A stretch of DNA of 64,000 nt from NCBI GenBank assembly GCA_902834555.1, contig CADFJN010000012.1, positions 25,142 to 89,141 of the forward strand. The letters run 5' to 3'. The translations under genes were made by a program, and so were the position numbers. This document shows positions 56,107 through 64,000 of this stretch, piece by piece (positions within the stretch are counted from its first letter, which is position 1; the number at the start of each line of letters is the position of its first letter). Origin of the DNA: Atopobiaceae bacterium (lineage in GTDB: Bacteria; Actinomycetota; Coriobacteriia; Coriobacteriales; Atopobiaceae). The notes beneath the pieces are model-generated. The model did no database searches and was not told where the DNA came from. It saw nothing but the letters and a program-made list of their open reading frames with translations.

Positions 56107-56907
56107 ATGACGCAAGATGGACGGCTTGAGTACCTCATAAACACGCTGCTAGAAGACCCTGCCTGCACCTACGCAATCGGCGGCCCCATCGGCATGCCGT
56201 CCTCGCTCGATGACCGTCGCCACCTGCTGCGGGCCCTCATGAACGTTCGTATGCCGGAACCCGCAAGCGGGGAGTTTCTCGCCGTCCAAGATGCCTATCT
56301 CAAGAAACGCCTGGAGGAGCGGGGTGTTACGCGCGTCTCGGCCCTCCCCTTCAACGCAGACGGCATGGCCGTATGGCGCGGCGACATCACCACGCTTGAC
56401 GCCGATGCCATCGTGAACGCCGCAAACAGCCAGATGCTCGGCTGCTTTGTCCCCAACCACCGCTGCATCGACAATGCCATCCATACCTATGCCGGCATCC
56501 AGCTGCGCCTTGCCTGCAAGCGCATCATGGACGAGCAGGGCCACGAGGAGCCAACTGGCGCGGCCAAGCTCACGCCCGGCTTCAATCTGCCTGCCGCGCA
56601 CGTGCTCCACACCGTGGGGCCAATCGTCCCAACAGGCATCCCCTCCGCGCACGACCGCGAGCTTCTTGCCAGCTGCTACCACTCCTGCCTTGAGCTTGCC
56701 GCCGCACACGACCTGCGCAGCATCGCCTTCTGCTGCATCTCGACCGGAGAGTTTCGCTATCCCAACCGCGAAGCGGCGCAGGTGGCAATCAACACGCTGC
56801 GAGCCTTTAAGAGCGAGCAACCCAATCATTCCCAGATGAAGGTGATCTTCAATGTCTTCAAGCCAGTGGACGAGCAAATCTATCGAGACCTCCTCACAAG
56901 CCGCTGA
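56107..56907 (+). CDS. Zinc-dependent macrodomain (protein ADP-ribose hydrolase type)
   Basis: A 266-residue cytoplasmic protein. After a 85-residue helical N-terminus comes the macrodomain: WRGDITTLDADAIVNAANSQM, then GCFVPNHRCIDNAIH with Cys113, His118 and Cys120 placed as in the zinc-binding macrodomains, and later HTVGPIV and CCISTGEFRYPN. Such enzymes remove ADP-ribose from proteins modified by class M sirtuins. GGGGAGG precedes the ATG at 56107. The sirtuin gene starts inside this gene, a firm link between the two. In firmicutes the same pair sits with GcvH-L and LplA2 genes; neither is present here. Confidence 0.9.
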   Translation: MTQDGRLEYLINTLLEDPACTYAIGGPIGMPSSLDDRRHLLRALMNVRMPEPASGEFLAVQDAYLKKRLEERGVTRVSALPFNADGMAVWRGDITTLDADAIVNAANSQMLGCFVPNHRCIDNAIHTYAGIQLRLACKRIMDEQGHEEPTGAAKLTPGFNLPAAHVLHTVGPIVPTGIPSAHDRELLASCYHSCLELAAAHDLRSIAFCCISTGEFRYPNREAAQVAINTLRAFKSEQPNHSQMKVIFNVFKPVDEQIYRDLLTSR

Positions 56908-57727
56908 GCAAATCGCCACCTGGCTGGACCAGAGCGACGCCGTGCTCATAGGCGCCGGCGCGGGGCTCTCGGCAGCATGCGGTCCGGACTTTGCATACAC
57001 AGGCGAGCGCTTCGAGCAGCTCTACGGCGACTTTGCGCAGCGCTACGGCTTCCACGACGAGTACTCCGGCGGCTTCTATCCCTACGACTCGCAGGAGGAG
57101 TTCTGGGCCTGGTGGTCCCGCGTCATCTGGAACGAGCGCTACGCCGGACCGGTGGGGAACACATACCTTGACCTTCGTCGCATTGTGGACGGCCGGGACT
57201 ACTTTGTCCTCACCACCAACGTCGACCACCAGTTCCAGCGCGCCGGCTTCGACAAGAAGCGGCTCTTCTACACGCAGGGCGACTACGGGCTCTTCCAGTG
57301 TTCGGTCCCATGCCACCGCCGCACGTATGACAACTACGACGCCGTGCGCCAGATGGTCAACGCCGAGCAGGACCTTCGCATTCCCACCGAGCTGATCCCG
57401 CGTTGCCCCATATGCGGTGAGCCCATGACCATGAACCTTAGGGTAGACGGCCGCTTTGTGGAGGACGAAGGCTGGCACGCAGCCGCCCGCCGCTATGACG
57501 CCTTCGTGCGCAAGCACGCCCATGACAAGGTGCTCTATCTGGAGATTGGTGTTGGCGCAAACACCCCAGGCATCATCAAGTACCCCTTCTGGCAGCAGGT
57601 GGCGGAGAACCGCAACGCGCGCTACGTGCAGCTCAACATGGGCGGTGTGATTGCGCCCGCGCGCATCGCCGAGAGGTCCGCGCTGTACGATGGAGACGCA
57701 GCAGAGGTGATTTCGAAGCTCGCATGA
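56852..57727 (+). CDS. Class M-type sirtuin (predicted protein ADP-ribosyltransferase)
   Basis: A 291-residue NAD-binding Sir2-family protein. The NAD motif is GAGAGLS (34-40), and TTNVDHQFQRAGF matches the sirtuin TQNID region. The position of the catalytic His of deacetylase sirtuins reads YTQGDYG, with Gln142 instead of His, as in SirTM proteins that ADP-ribosylate rather than deacetylate. Zinc-ribbon cysteines are Cys150/154 and Cys185/188. AAGGTGA precedes the ATG. The gene overlaps the macrodomain gene by 56 bp and its stop codon lies in the TGAGACAAAGG palindrome. The target protein is unknown; the lipoylated GcvH-like partner of the firmicute system is not nearby. Confidence 0.88.
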   Translation: MSSSQWTSKSIETSSQAAEQIATWLDQSDAVLIGAGAGLSAACGPDFAYTGERFEQLYGDFAQRYGFHDEYSGGFYPYDSQEEFWAWWSRVIWNERYAGPVGNTYLDLRRIVDGRDYFVLTTNVDHQFQRAGFDKKRLFYTQGDYGLFQCSVPCHRRTYDNYDAVRQMVNAEQDLRIPTELIPRCPICGEPMTMNLRVDGRFVEDEGWHAAARRYDAFVRKHAHDKVLYLEIGVGANTPGIIKYPFWQQVAENRNARYVQLNMGGVIAPARIAERSALYDGDAAEVISKLA

Positions 57728-57754
57728 GACAAAGGAAGTTTCCCTTTGTCTCAT
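57724..57754. repeat. TGAGACAAAGG palindrome, copy 2, overlapping a stop codon
   Basis: ATGAGACAAAGGAAG, one T, then TTCCCTTTGTCTCAT form a 31-bp near-perfect palindrome with the same ends as 34750-34780. The sirtuin stop codon is its TGA. Confidence 0.88.
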
Positions 57755-57768
57755 AGAGAGGCGGCGTC

Positions 57769-58563
57769 ATGCGCATAGCGTTGATTACCGGCGCATCGAG
57801 CGGACTGGGCCGCGAATACGCACGTTGGGCAAATGAGCAGGGCGGTTACGACCAGATCTGGGCCGTGGCCCGCAGGCGCGAGCGCCTGGAGGAACTGGCG
57901 GCCGAGCTCTCGACGCCCGTGCGGTCAGTTCCTCTCGACCTTACAGACAAGGCCTCGATTACGCAGCTCAGAGGGTTTCTTGACGAGGCGGCGGCGCAGG
58001 ACAAGGCGCGTGGCGAGAAGTTCTCCGTTGGCCTTCTCGTCAATGCGGCCGGCCTAGGGAAGTTTGGCACCTACGCCGACATGACCTGCGAGGAGGTCGA
58101 CACGATGGTCGACCTCAACTGCCGCGCGCTTGTCGACGTGACGCAAGTGGCGCTTGCGCACATGGAGCGCGGTGGGCGCATCATCCAGATTGCGTCCAGC
58201 GCGTCGTTCCAGCCGCTGCCCGGACTCAACGTGTACGCGGCGAGCAAGGTGTTTGTCCGCAGCTACACGCGGGCACTCCGCTTTGAGCTGCGCGGTCGCG
58301 GCATCTTTGTGACGGCGGTGTGCCCGCTGTGGGTGAAGACCGAGTTCATCGACGTCGCACGCCAGACGGCCAACGGCCAGACGGTGCGCCATCCCTTCCC
58401 CGTGCTGGGCGCGCGTCGGGTGGTTCGCTGGTCGATGCTGGTAAACGCCGTGAACTACCCCATCGCCACGTGCTGCGTAACGGGACTCCTCATGAGGATT
58501 GCCGACAAGGTCATCCCTGCACCGGTAATCATGTGGATCTGGGAGGGCGTGCGACGGGTATGA
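57769..58563 (+). CDS. Short-chain dehydrogenase/reductase
   Basis: A 264-residue NAD(P)-dependent oxidoreductase of the classical SDR family. The coenzyme motif is TGASSGLG, the structural motif is LLVNAAGLG, and the catalytic set includes Ser in IASSASF and YAASK. A C-terminal hydrophobic stretch (VNYPIATCCVTGLLMRI) suggests membrane association. The substrate is not assigned. GAGAGG lies eight bases upstream. It follows the sirtuin gene after the palindrome, probably as a separate unit or a weakly linked one. Confidence 0.9.
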   Translation: MRIALITGASSGLGREYARWANEQGGYDQIWAVARRRERLEELAAELSTPVRSVPLDLTDKASITQLRGFLDEAAAQDKARGEKFSVGLLVNAAGLGKFGTYADMTCEEVDTMVDLNCRALVDVTQVALAHMERGGRIIQIASSASFQPLPGLNVYAASKVFVRSYTRALRFELRGRGIFVTAVCPLWVKTEFIDVARQTANGQTVRHPFPVLGARRVVRWSMLVNAVNYPIATCCVTGLLMRIADKVIPAPVIMWIWEGVRRV

Positions 58564-58621
58564 GCACGGGACGAGCGGGCGTACGATGACAGCCCACCAC
58601 CCGAACAGCTCAGGAGACCCG

Positions 58622-59395
58622 GTGCGAGAAGCAACGAGAACAACCGCCAGGGAAGTCCTGTCGGCCGCCTGGCCGGTCATGCTCTCCTACGTGGCCGTGG
58701 GACTTCCCTGCGGCGTGCTGGCCGCCAAGGCTGGCATGACGCCACTCATGAACTTTGTGCTTGGCCTCACGTTTCTCTCGGGCGGTGGACAGTTCATGAT
58801 GAGCAACCTCTGGCTGGCAGGAACCCCTTTGCTCTCGATCATCGCCTCGGTGGCGGCCATCTCTACGCGCTTTGCACTCTACTCGGCGTCGCTCGCGCCA
58901 TACCTCAAGCGCTTTGGACGCAGGCAGTCCCTAGCCATCGCGTGCTGCTACACCGAGGAGGCGTACGGCATCACGCTCTCGCGCCTTGCGTCGGGCGACG
59001 CATGGACGGCACGGCACGCGCTGGGTCTCAACGTGAGCGTGCAGCTTACCTGGGCCGCATCATGCGCGGCCGGCGCCGCGCTTGGCTCCGTGGTCGACAT
59101 CCCCACCGCCATCGCAGGTTTTGCGATGACCTCGCTCTTCATCTACCTGCTCTACGCTCAACCTCACACGCGCGGTACCGTCTGCGCGGTGCTTGGCGCG
59201 GTGGTCACGGTTGCGCTCTGCAAGTGGAACGGGATGGGCGGCGTGGCCGTGCCGCTCGCGGCGCTTGTGGGCGTGGCCGCAGGGATGGCTTCGGGGCTTG
59301 CGCCGCGACGCGGCGTCGGTGACGGCGGCAATGGCGAGGAGTCCGCCGCATCCGCAGAGCCCCCAGGGTCCGCCCCGGGAGGTGGCGCCCGATGA
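58622..59395 (+). CDS. azlC: Branched-chain amino acid exporter, AzlC-type subunit
   Basis: The large subunit of the AzlCD/BrnFE export pair, which exports leucine, isoleucine, valine or related compounds. Some seven membrane segments are visible, with the family start VMLSYVAVGLPCGVLAAKAGM and GLTFLSGGGQFMMSN. I prefer GTG at 58622, five bases after AGGAG, giving 257 residues; an in-frame ATG at 58586 has a poorer site. The end is Gly/Ala-rich. The stop overlaps the azlD start (ATGA). Given the ilv operon 3 kb upstream, it may relieve excess branched-chain amino acids. Confidence 0.9.
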   Translation: MREATRTTAREVLSAAWPVMLSYVAVGLPCGVLAAKAGMTPLMNFVLGLTFLSGGGQFMMSNLWLAGTPLLSIIASVAAISTRFALYSASLAPYLKRFGRRQSLAIACCYTEEAYGITLSRLASGDAWTARHALGLNVSVQLTWAASCAAGAALGSVVDIPTAIAGFAMTSLFIYLLYAQPHTRGTVCAVLGAVVTVALCKWNGMGGVAVPLAALVGVAAGMASGLAPRRGVGDGGNGEESAASAEPPGSAPGGGAR

Positions 59396-59715
59396 GCACC
59401 TCTCAGTTCCTTGTGCTCTGGCTCTCCTCGTTCGCGTTCATTCTCGTATGCCGCGTGGTGCCCGTGATTGCCCTGCGCGGCCGTCCCCTCTCGCCACACG
59501 TGGTTGAGGCGCTGGGCTACATCCCGCCAGCCGCCTTTGCGGCACTGGTCGCAAACGATCTGCTCTCCCCCACCATGTTCGACGCCGGGCTATGGGCGGG
59601 GCTCATGCCGCTGGTTGCGGCCGGTGTGGTAGTTCTTGTGGCGTGGCGCACGCACTCGATGCTATGGTACTGCGTGGCGGGAGTCGCGGCATATGTACTA
59701 CTCTCGCTGGTTTAG
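59392..59715 (+). CDS. azlD: Branched-chain amino acid exporter, AzlD-type subunit
   Basis: The 107-residue small partner of AzlC, with about four membrane segments and the family pattern RVVPVIALRGRPLSPHVVEALGYIPPAAFAAL (quoted in part). Translation is coupled to azlC by a four-base overlap. It is probably needed for the exporter to work. Confidence 0.9.
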   Translation: MSTSQFLVLWLSSFAFILVCRVVPVIALRGRPLSPHVVEALGYIPPAAFAALVANDLLSPTMFDAGLWAGLMPLVAAGVVVLVAWRTHSMLWYCVAGVAAYVLLSLV

Positions 59716-59742
59716 CGACGCCGGAACGCTGGAGGCGGGGGC

Positions 59743-60492
59743 ATGGTCGAGCAGAGCTTTGAGGTCGGGGGCGAGAAGGTCACCCTCCGCGCGACGGAAC
59801 CGGCCGCGGGTGGCGGCGCTCGCCTGGCCAACGTTCCCGTTGTCTACCTGCACGTATTTGAGGGTGACGGGGCAGACGTGTGGCAGCGCCTGGGCGAAGA
59901 CGGCAGGCCGGCAGGCCGTCCGGCGATGGCCCTCGTGGCAATAGCCCCAAAGAGCTGGGACAACGACCTCACCCCGTGGCCGGCCGCGCCGGTATTTCGC
60001 GGCGGCAGCGCATACGAGGGTGCCGCAGCGGCGCAGCTCGAGCTTCTCGGACGCGAAATCATGCCGCATGCCGAGGCGCTTCTCGCACAGCACGGCATGG
60101 CACCGTCCTTCTCGGCGCTTGCTGGCTACTCGCTTGCAGGACTCTTTGCCGCGTGGGCGGCAACGCAGAGTGGCGCCTTCGAGCGCGTGGCCAGCATCTC
60201 CGGCTCTCTGTGGTATCCGGATTTTGTCAAATACGTCGCAGGAAACAGGCCCAGGCCTGCCGTACAACGCGCGTACTTCTCGCTTGGCGATGCCGAGCCG
60301 CACACGCGCAACCGTGCCATGCGATCCGTGCTTGAGGACACGCGTCAGGTTGCGGAGAGATTCGAGCAAGCGGGCGTCGCCACGCGCTTTGAGCTCAACC
60401 CCGGAAACCACTTTGTGGACGAGGACCTGCGTACCGCGCGGGGCATCCGCTGGCTGCTAGATGACGGCACGAACGCCGCGCAGGTGGACTAG
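59743..60492 (+). CDS. Alpha/beta hydrolase, Fes/IroE-like esterase
   Basis: A 249-residue cytoplasmic hydrolase. The nucleophile elbow is AGYSLAGLFA with Ser intact, the acid is probably in the FSLGDAEPHTRN segment, and the late His is in NPGNHFVDEDL. It resembles PF00756 esterases, including siderophore esterases, but no iron-uptake genes are near and the substrate is not assigned. GGAGG lies before the ATG. It follows azlD by 27 bp and may be in the same unit. It overlaps the end of the convergent MFS pseudogene by four bases. Confidence 0.85.
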   Translation: MVEQSFEVGGEKVTLRATEPAAGGGARLANVPVVYLHVFEGDGADVWQRLGEDGRPAGRPAMALVAIAPKSWDNDLTPWPAAPVFRGGSAYEGAAAAQLELLGREIMPHAEALLAQHGMAPSFSALAGYSLAGLFAAWAATQSGAFERVASISGSLWYPDFVKYVAGNRPRPAVQRAYFSLGDAEPHTRNRAMRSVLEDTRQVAERFEQAGVATRFELNPGNHFVDEDLRTARGIRWLLDDGTNAAQVD

Positions 60493-61744
60493 GCCGCCTG
60501 CGCCGGGCGCGCGGTGACCCACGCCATCGATGCCAGGGGCACCACGGCCACGCATGCCAGAAGCAGGTACGCCTCACGCGTGCCGGCCATGGTCGCCCAC
60601 GTCATGTCGGTGGCCCCCACCTGCGCCGCATTGACCACGGCTGTCACAACACTGGTACCAATTGCGCCCGCCAGCTGCTGCAGCGTGTTGATCACTGCGT
60701 TGCCGTCGGCCTTGATGGCTGCGGGCAGAAACGAGAGGGACTCGGTCATGGTGTTGCCCACCATGAGGCTCTGGCCAAAGGCAAAGCACACGTAGATGGC
60801 GATGGCCGGCAACGTAGGCAGGCACTGCGAGAGCGCGGCAAAGAGCACCGTGCCGAGAAGGGCGCAGGTGGCGCCCACCAGGATTGGCCTTCTCGGCCCA
60901 AAGCGGTCGAGGACCTGGCCCGAGAGCGGCGCTGAGAGAAGACGGCAAGGGAGATGAGCGGGTGGTCTGCTCGCCCTTCTCGGCGCACAAACAGGACGAG
61001 AAGCACCACGAAGGCGGCCAGCAGGCAGAGCTCGGCGGGGCTAGTCCAGCCAAGGCTTGAGCCAAGGTCAACGGCAAAGACCAGCGTGGCAAAGGACACG
61101 GCAATGGCAAGCCAGCCGGGAACGTCAAAGGGGTCGCGCGAGACCTCGTGGCTCTGGCGGATGGAGAACACGCCCAGGAGGAAGGCTACGCCCAGTACGG
61201 GCAGGAGCGCCGCGAAGATCATGCGCCACCCGTAGTTCTCCGCAAGCCAGCCGCCCACGGAGGGACCAACGGCCGGTGCCATGGCCGTGACCAGCGTGCC
61301 AATGCCCATCATGACGCCCATGTTCTTCTTGGGCGCCTGCTCGGTGATGATGTTGAACATGAGGGGAAGCGCGATACCGGTGCCCACGCCCTCGAGGATG
61401 CGGCCGCACAAAAGCATGGGGAATGAGACCGCGGTGAAGCCGCACACGATGCCGGCAATGTAGAAGCACATGGCCGCGATGAACACGCTACGGGTACGGA
61501 AGCGCTTGTTGAGGTAGGACGAGGTAGGGACAACGGTGGCAAGAACCAGCAGGTAGGACGTGGTCATCCACTGGACGGTCGAGGTGGTGATGTTGAACTC
61601 GGCCATGAGCGAAGGGAACGTGACGTTCATGGCAGTCTCGACGGTCACGCCTGAGAACGACATGATGCCGGCGGCGATGACAGACAGGACGAGACGAGCG
61701 TCGAGCACGCGCTCGAAGCTGCTTGTAGTGGTGCATTCTTGCAT
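60489..61744 (-). pseudogene. Disrupted DHA2-type MFS drug transporter
   Basis: The first part (ATG at 61744, GGGAG upstream) is a normal multidrug MFS N-terminal half: VETAMNVTFPSLMAEF, GRILEGVGTGIALPL, then HPLISLAVFS. About there the frame shifts. The other frame supplies LSAPLSGQVLDRFGPRRP and the last helices to a normal end (VTARPAQAA). The 80-100 residues that normally lie between are missing. A deletion with frameshift near 60930-60940 explains both. The gene is almost certainly non-functional as a full transporter. Confidence 0.85.
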
Positions 61745-61865
61745 GGGGCGACTCCCGGGATTGGCTAGTCCAGGCGGAAATGTCTCTGGTTCCGCTCAGG
61801 ACAGTGGGAACTATAGCCAATGCGCGGAAATCACGCTTTCAGTTTCGCGCGGGATGGCCGCGGCG

Positions 61866-62588
61866 CTAGGCCGGGTGCGCGGGCGGGTCAGGCAGCTCGC
61901 AGACGTCCTCGAAGTGCGTAATGCCTGCGTAGGGGGCCAGACGCGCGTCTGCCATAAGGGCGCGGGCGGCGTCGGCGTCATCCCAGTAGTGCATGGGGAA
62001 GAGCGCGCGGGCGCCAACCACGTCCATAAAGGCTGCAATTCCGGCCGCTGGGTCCTTGAGGCGCGGGTCGAGCGGAACAAAGGCAAGGTCCACCGGACCG
62101 GAGGCAATGCGCGAGAGCTCCGTGCGGAAGAACTTCTCGGATGCGGCGTTTTGGTCGGCCGGACGGCGCCACTGCCAGGAGTTGAGGTCACCCGAGAAGT
62201 AGATCGAGGTTTCGCCAGCGCGGACGAGAAACGCCACGCCCTCGTCGTTGGACTCGAGGGTCTGGATGGCGAGCGTGGTGGGGGCAGCTCCCGGTGCGGC
62301 GGGCAGCCGCAGCTCGTAGGACGCGTGCGGCTCGACTGCGGTCACGCGGGCGTCTGCCGGCGCGTCTGCTGCGACGTCTTTGCCCAGCACGTAATGCGTG
62401 TTGGGGAACTGCTCGCGCAGCGGCCAGATGCAGCGGCCATAGTGGTCGGAGTGCTCGTGCGAGACGAACACCACCAGCGGGAGGTCACGGTGGAGCTGGG
62501 GAAGCTCGCCCGTGTACCAGTCGAAGAGCAACGTGTAGGCAGGAAGCTCAACGGCAAAGCCGCTGTGGTAGATGTGCGTGACGCGCAT
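61866..62588 (-). CDS. MBL-fold metal-dependent hydrolase
   Basis: A 240-residue cytoplasmic protein. The metallo-beta-lactamase signature is SHEHSDHYG near residue 40, and later metal ligands are likely in YFSGDLNSW and FPMHYWDD. It is in the UlaG/YcbL-like group; the substrate is unknown. AAGGAGG precedes the ATG at 62588. It is 22 bp downstream of the nitroreductase gene on the same strand and probably co-transcribed. Confidence 0.88.
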   Translation of the reverse strand: MRVTHIYHSGFAVELPAYTLLFDWYTGELPQLHRDLPLVVFVSHEHSDHYGRCIWPLREQFPNTHYVLGKDVAADAPADARVTAVEPHASYELRLPAAPGAAPTTLAIQTLESNDEGVAFLVRAGETSIYFSGDLNSWQWRRPADQNAASEKFFRTELSRIASGPVDLAFVPLDPRLKDPAAGIAAFMDVVGARALFPMHYWDDADAARALMADARLAPYAGITHFEDVCELPDPPAHPA

Positions 62589-62610
62589 TGAATCCCTCCT
62601 TACGAGCGTG

Positions 62611-63135
62611 CTACTCAGCCCAGAAGACGCGGCCGTCCTTGCGTGCGGGCTGGGCCTTCTCAGCGTCTGGGTAGCCAATCACCACGTGGCCAATGCCCTC
62701 GTAATCGCCCTGCACGCCCAGGCTTGCCAGCAGCTCCTTGTAGCGGGGCTCCTCGAACTCCTCCTTGGCACGGTGAATCCAGTGGCTGCCCAGGCCAAGC
62801 GACTGTGCGGCAAGCAGCATGTTCTCGATGGTCGCCGAGCCATCGTACACGCGCGTGGGTGCCGAGGCACTGGCGAGAACCACAAGAACGACGGGAGCGC
62901 CGTAGAACGGATCCATGCCCTCGGGTGCGCCCATGATGCGGCGGTTCTCCTCGGCCAGCTCGTCGCGAAGCTTGCGGTTGGTCACGGCCACAATGATGGG
63001 AGACTGCTTGTTCATGCCGGAGGGCGCCCAAAGGCCGGCCTCGATGACGCGCTCGACCAGCTCGCGCGCCACGGGGACCTGCTTGAACCTAGGGGTGCTG
63101 CGACGCTCGCGGATGCACTTCTCGACCTCGTTCAT
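62611..63135 (-). CDS. Nitroreductase-family flavoprotein
   Basis: A 174-residue FMN protein. Features are RRSTPRFKQVPV at the start, the FMN-contact WAPSGMNKQSP, and LGLGSHWIH near the C-terminus. Members reduce nitro compounds or quinones, or act in other redox steps; the natural substrate is unknown. GGAGGAG precedes the ATG at 63135. It heads the pair with the MBL hydrolase. Confidence 0.9.
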   Translation of the reverse strand: MNEVEKCIRERRSTPRFKQVPVARELVERVIEAGLWAPSGMNKQSPIIVAVTNRKLRDELAEENRRIMGAPEGMDPFYGAPVVLVVLASASAPTRVYDGSATIENMLLAAQSLGLGSHWIHRAKEEFEEPRYKELLASLGVQGDYEGIGHVVIGYPDAEKAQPARKDGRVFWAE

Positions 63136-63299
63136 GGCTCCTCCAATGCGGTTGGAAATCGCGCGGCCCGTCCTTACGTTGCCTCGCTCCCCCATGTTCT
63201 TCCCAAACCAGCGCTTGATGTACCGTAGCAGCGTTGGCGAACGGCGTCGGGTGGCCGGAGCGCGATTTCTTCTCGGCAAGGGGGTGCGGACTCGATGTT

Positions 63300-63317
63300 G
63301 GACCACGCGCGTGGTCC
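63300..63317. repeat. 18-bp perfect palindrome before the transposase remnant
   Basis: GGACCACGCGCGTGGTCC reads the same on both strands. It lies 14 bp before the transposase start and could be part of an insertion-sequence end or an operator. Confidence 0.6.
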
Positions 63318-63331
63318 GGAGGGGGGTCCGC

Positions 63332-63949
63332 ATGTACGGCAGGGACGACGTGGAGCTCGCGCTCTACGCCCTCGAGGAGGGCATGGGCGCGAGGGGGGCG
63401 GCCGAGCTCGTGGGCTGCGGCGTGACCGCCGTGAGGGAGTGGTCGAGGGGGCACCTCCCCCACTCGGTCGCCGGGTGTGGTAGCCTGCGTGGCGGGCGCG
63501 CACGGTCGCGCCCGGGACGACGCACGGAGGCGGTTGCCATGGCGAGGTCGGACGAGGCCGAGGACCGCGGCGCGGGGCTCTACGACGCCCCCGCCACCGG
63601 CCCGCTGTCGGGGCTCAACCCCGACCAGGTGGAGAACAGGCTGCTCAGGGCGGTGTTGGACGACCTAAAAGCGGGAGGCTCGCTCCCGGGTTTGACCTCC
63701 AACAGGAGCAAGGCAGAGCTCGGCGAGAGATTGAGGCGGGAGACAGGCCTGCCCCTGCGCCCCATCGCCCGCTTCCTGGGGATATCGAAGAGCTCCTATG
63801 AGTACTGGAGGCGCAGGCTCGCCGACGGCTCCGCCTGCGCCCCCGACGAGGCGGACGAGCTGGGCGGGGAGGTGGAGCGCGTCTTCCGCGAGGAGGGCCG
63901 CTGCGCCCGCGGCTACCGCTTCGTGCACGCCAGGCTCGCCGAGGAGTGA
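63332..63949 (+). mobile_element. Truncated IS3-family transposase
   Basis: A 205-residue frame. The start (DVELALYALEEGMGARGAAELVGCGVTAVREW) is an OrfA-type helix-turn-helix. Later LPLRPIARFLGISKSSYEYWRRRL and the VERVFREEGRCARGYRFVHARLAEE segment match the beginning of IS3 OrfB before its DDE core. The frame ends with TGA at 63947-63949 just before the integrase core would start, and the following 51 bp do not continue it in any frame. It appears to be an IS remnant or a 5' part of a broken element. GGAGGGGGG precedes the ATG. Confidence 0.75.
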
Positions 63950-64000
63950 GCCGTAATCTTTTGGTGGACAGCGGGATGGCAGGAACCTGCAGCCGATATG

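Overview
The window is GC-rich, gene-dense bacterial chromosome. Codon use, the frequent CGAGAAG and TTCTCG words, and the gene set suggest a coriobacterial actinobacterium, most like Olsenella, Atopobium or a relative. That set includes a single-chain PurL/PurQ, a eukaryote-type NADP-IDH, a pyrophosphate-type PFK, a type III pantothenate kinase and a YidC/TagF-like fusion. The assignment is inferred from gene content, not from a marker gene. No rRNA, tRNA, CRISPR array or intact prophage was seen.

Layout. 1-5.4 kb: purL and an EamA transporter. 5.5-8.2 kb: a lipoprotein serpin facing a DUF4143-type ATPase. 8.8-18.5 kb: malic enzyme, a Cys-rich small protein with a TrmB-like methyltransferase, an MFS/GDPD pair, a long proline-rich unknown, icd and a HAD phosphatase. 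18.6-27.0 kb (minus): a surface-polymer operon. It starts with a YidC-like domain fused to a CDP-glycerol glycerophosphotransferase and continues with three tandem sulfatase-fold membrane paralogues whose 5' ends are near-identical. 27.2-29.6 kb: PPi-type PFK and an iron alcohol dehydrogenase. 30-37.4 kb: accessory genes, namely a nuclease-like protein between two copies of one repeat, an orphan SIS protein, a dead-looking esterase with a histone-H1-like tail, TetR, and a deformylase-like protein lacking its catalytic Glu. A radical SAM protein closes this stretch. 37.9-45 kb: Hsp20, a DUF3810-like membrane metalloprotease, alpha-amylase, coaX and an OPT transporter. 45.2-49.5 kb: a MalY/PatB lyase, a YbaK pseudogene, a phosphoesterase and a cytoplasmic BMP-domain protein. 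50.3-55.5 kb: ilvD-ilvB-ilvN-ilvC. 56.1-60.5 kb: a zinc-macrodomain plus class M sirtuin pair, an SDR, azlCD and an esterase. 60.5-64 kb: an MFS pseudogene, an MBL hydrolase, a nitroreductase and a truncated IS3-type transposase.

How genes work together. The ilv operon makes valine and isoleucine precursors, and the nearby azlCD pair would export branched-chain amino acids. The macrodomain and sirtuin overlap and form a reversible protein ADP-ribosylation pair. The 18.6-27.0 kb operon looks like an envelope glycerophosphate-polymer module.

The least expected signal is in the intergenic DNA. Almost every gap over about 150 bp holds an array of direct and inverted short repeats, usually with a motif private to that gap. 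Two of these arrays (8370-8617 and 55712-55963) have the same geometry: two direct copies 40 bp apart, an AT-rich core of about 115-120 bp, then two inverted copies 40 bp apart. Their motif sequences differ.
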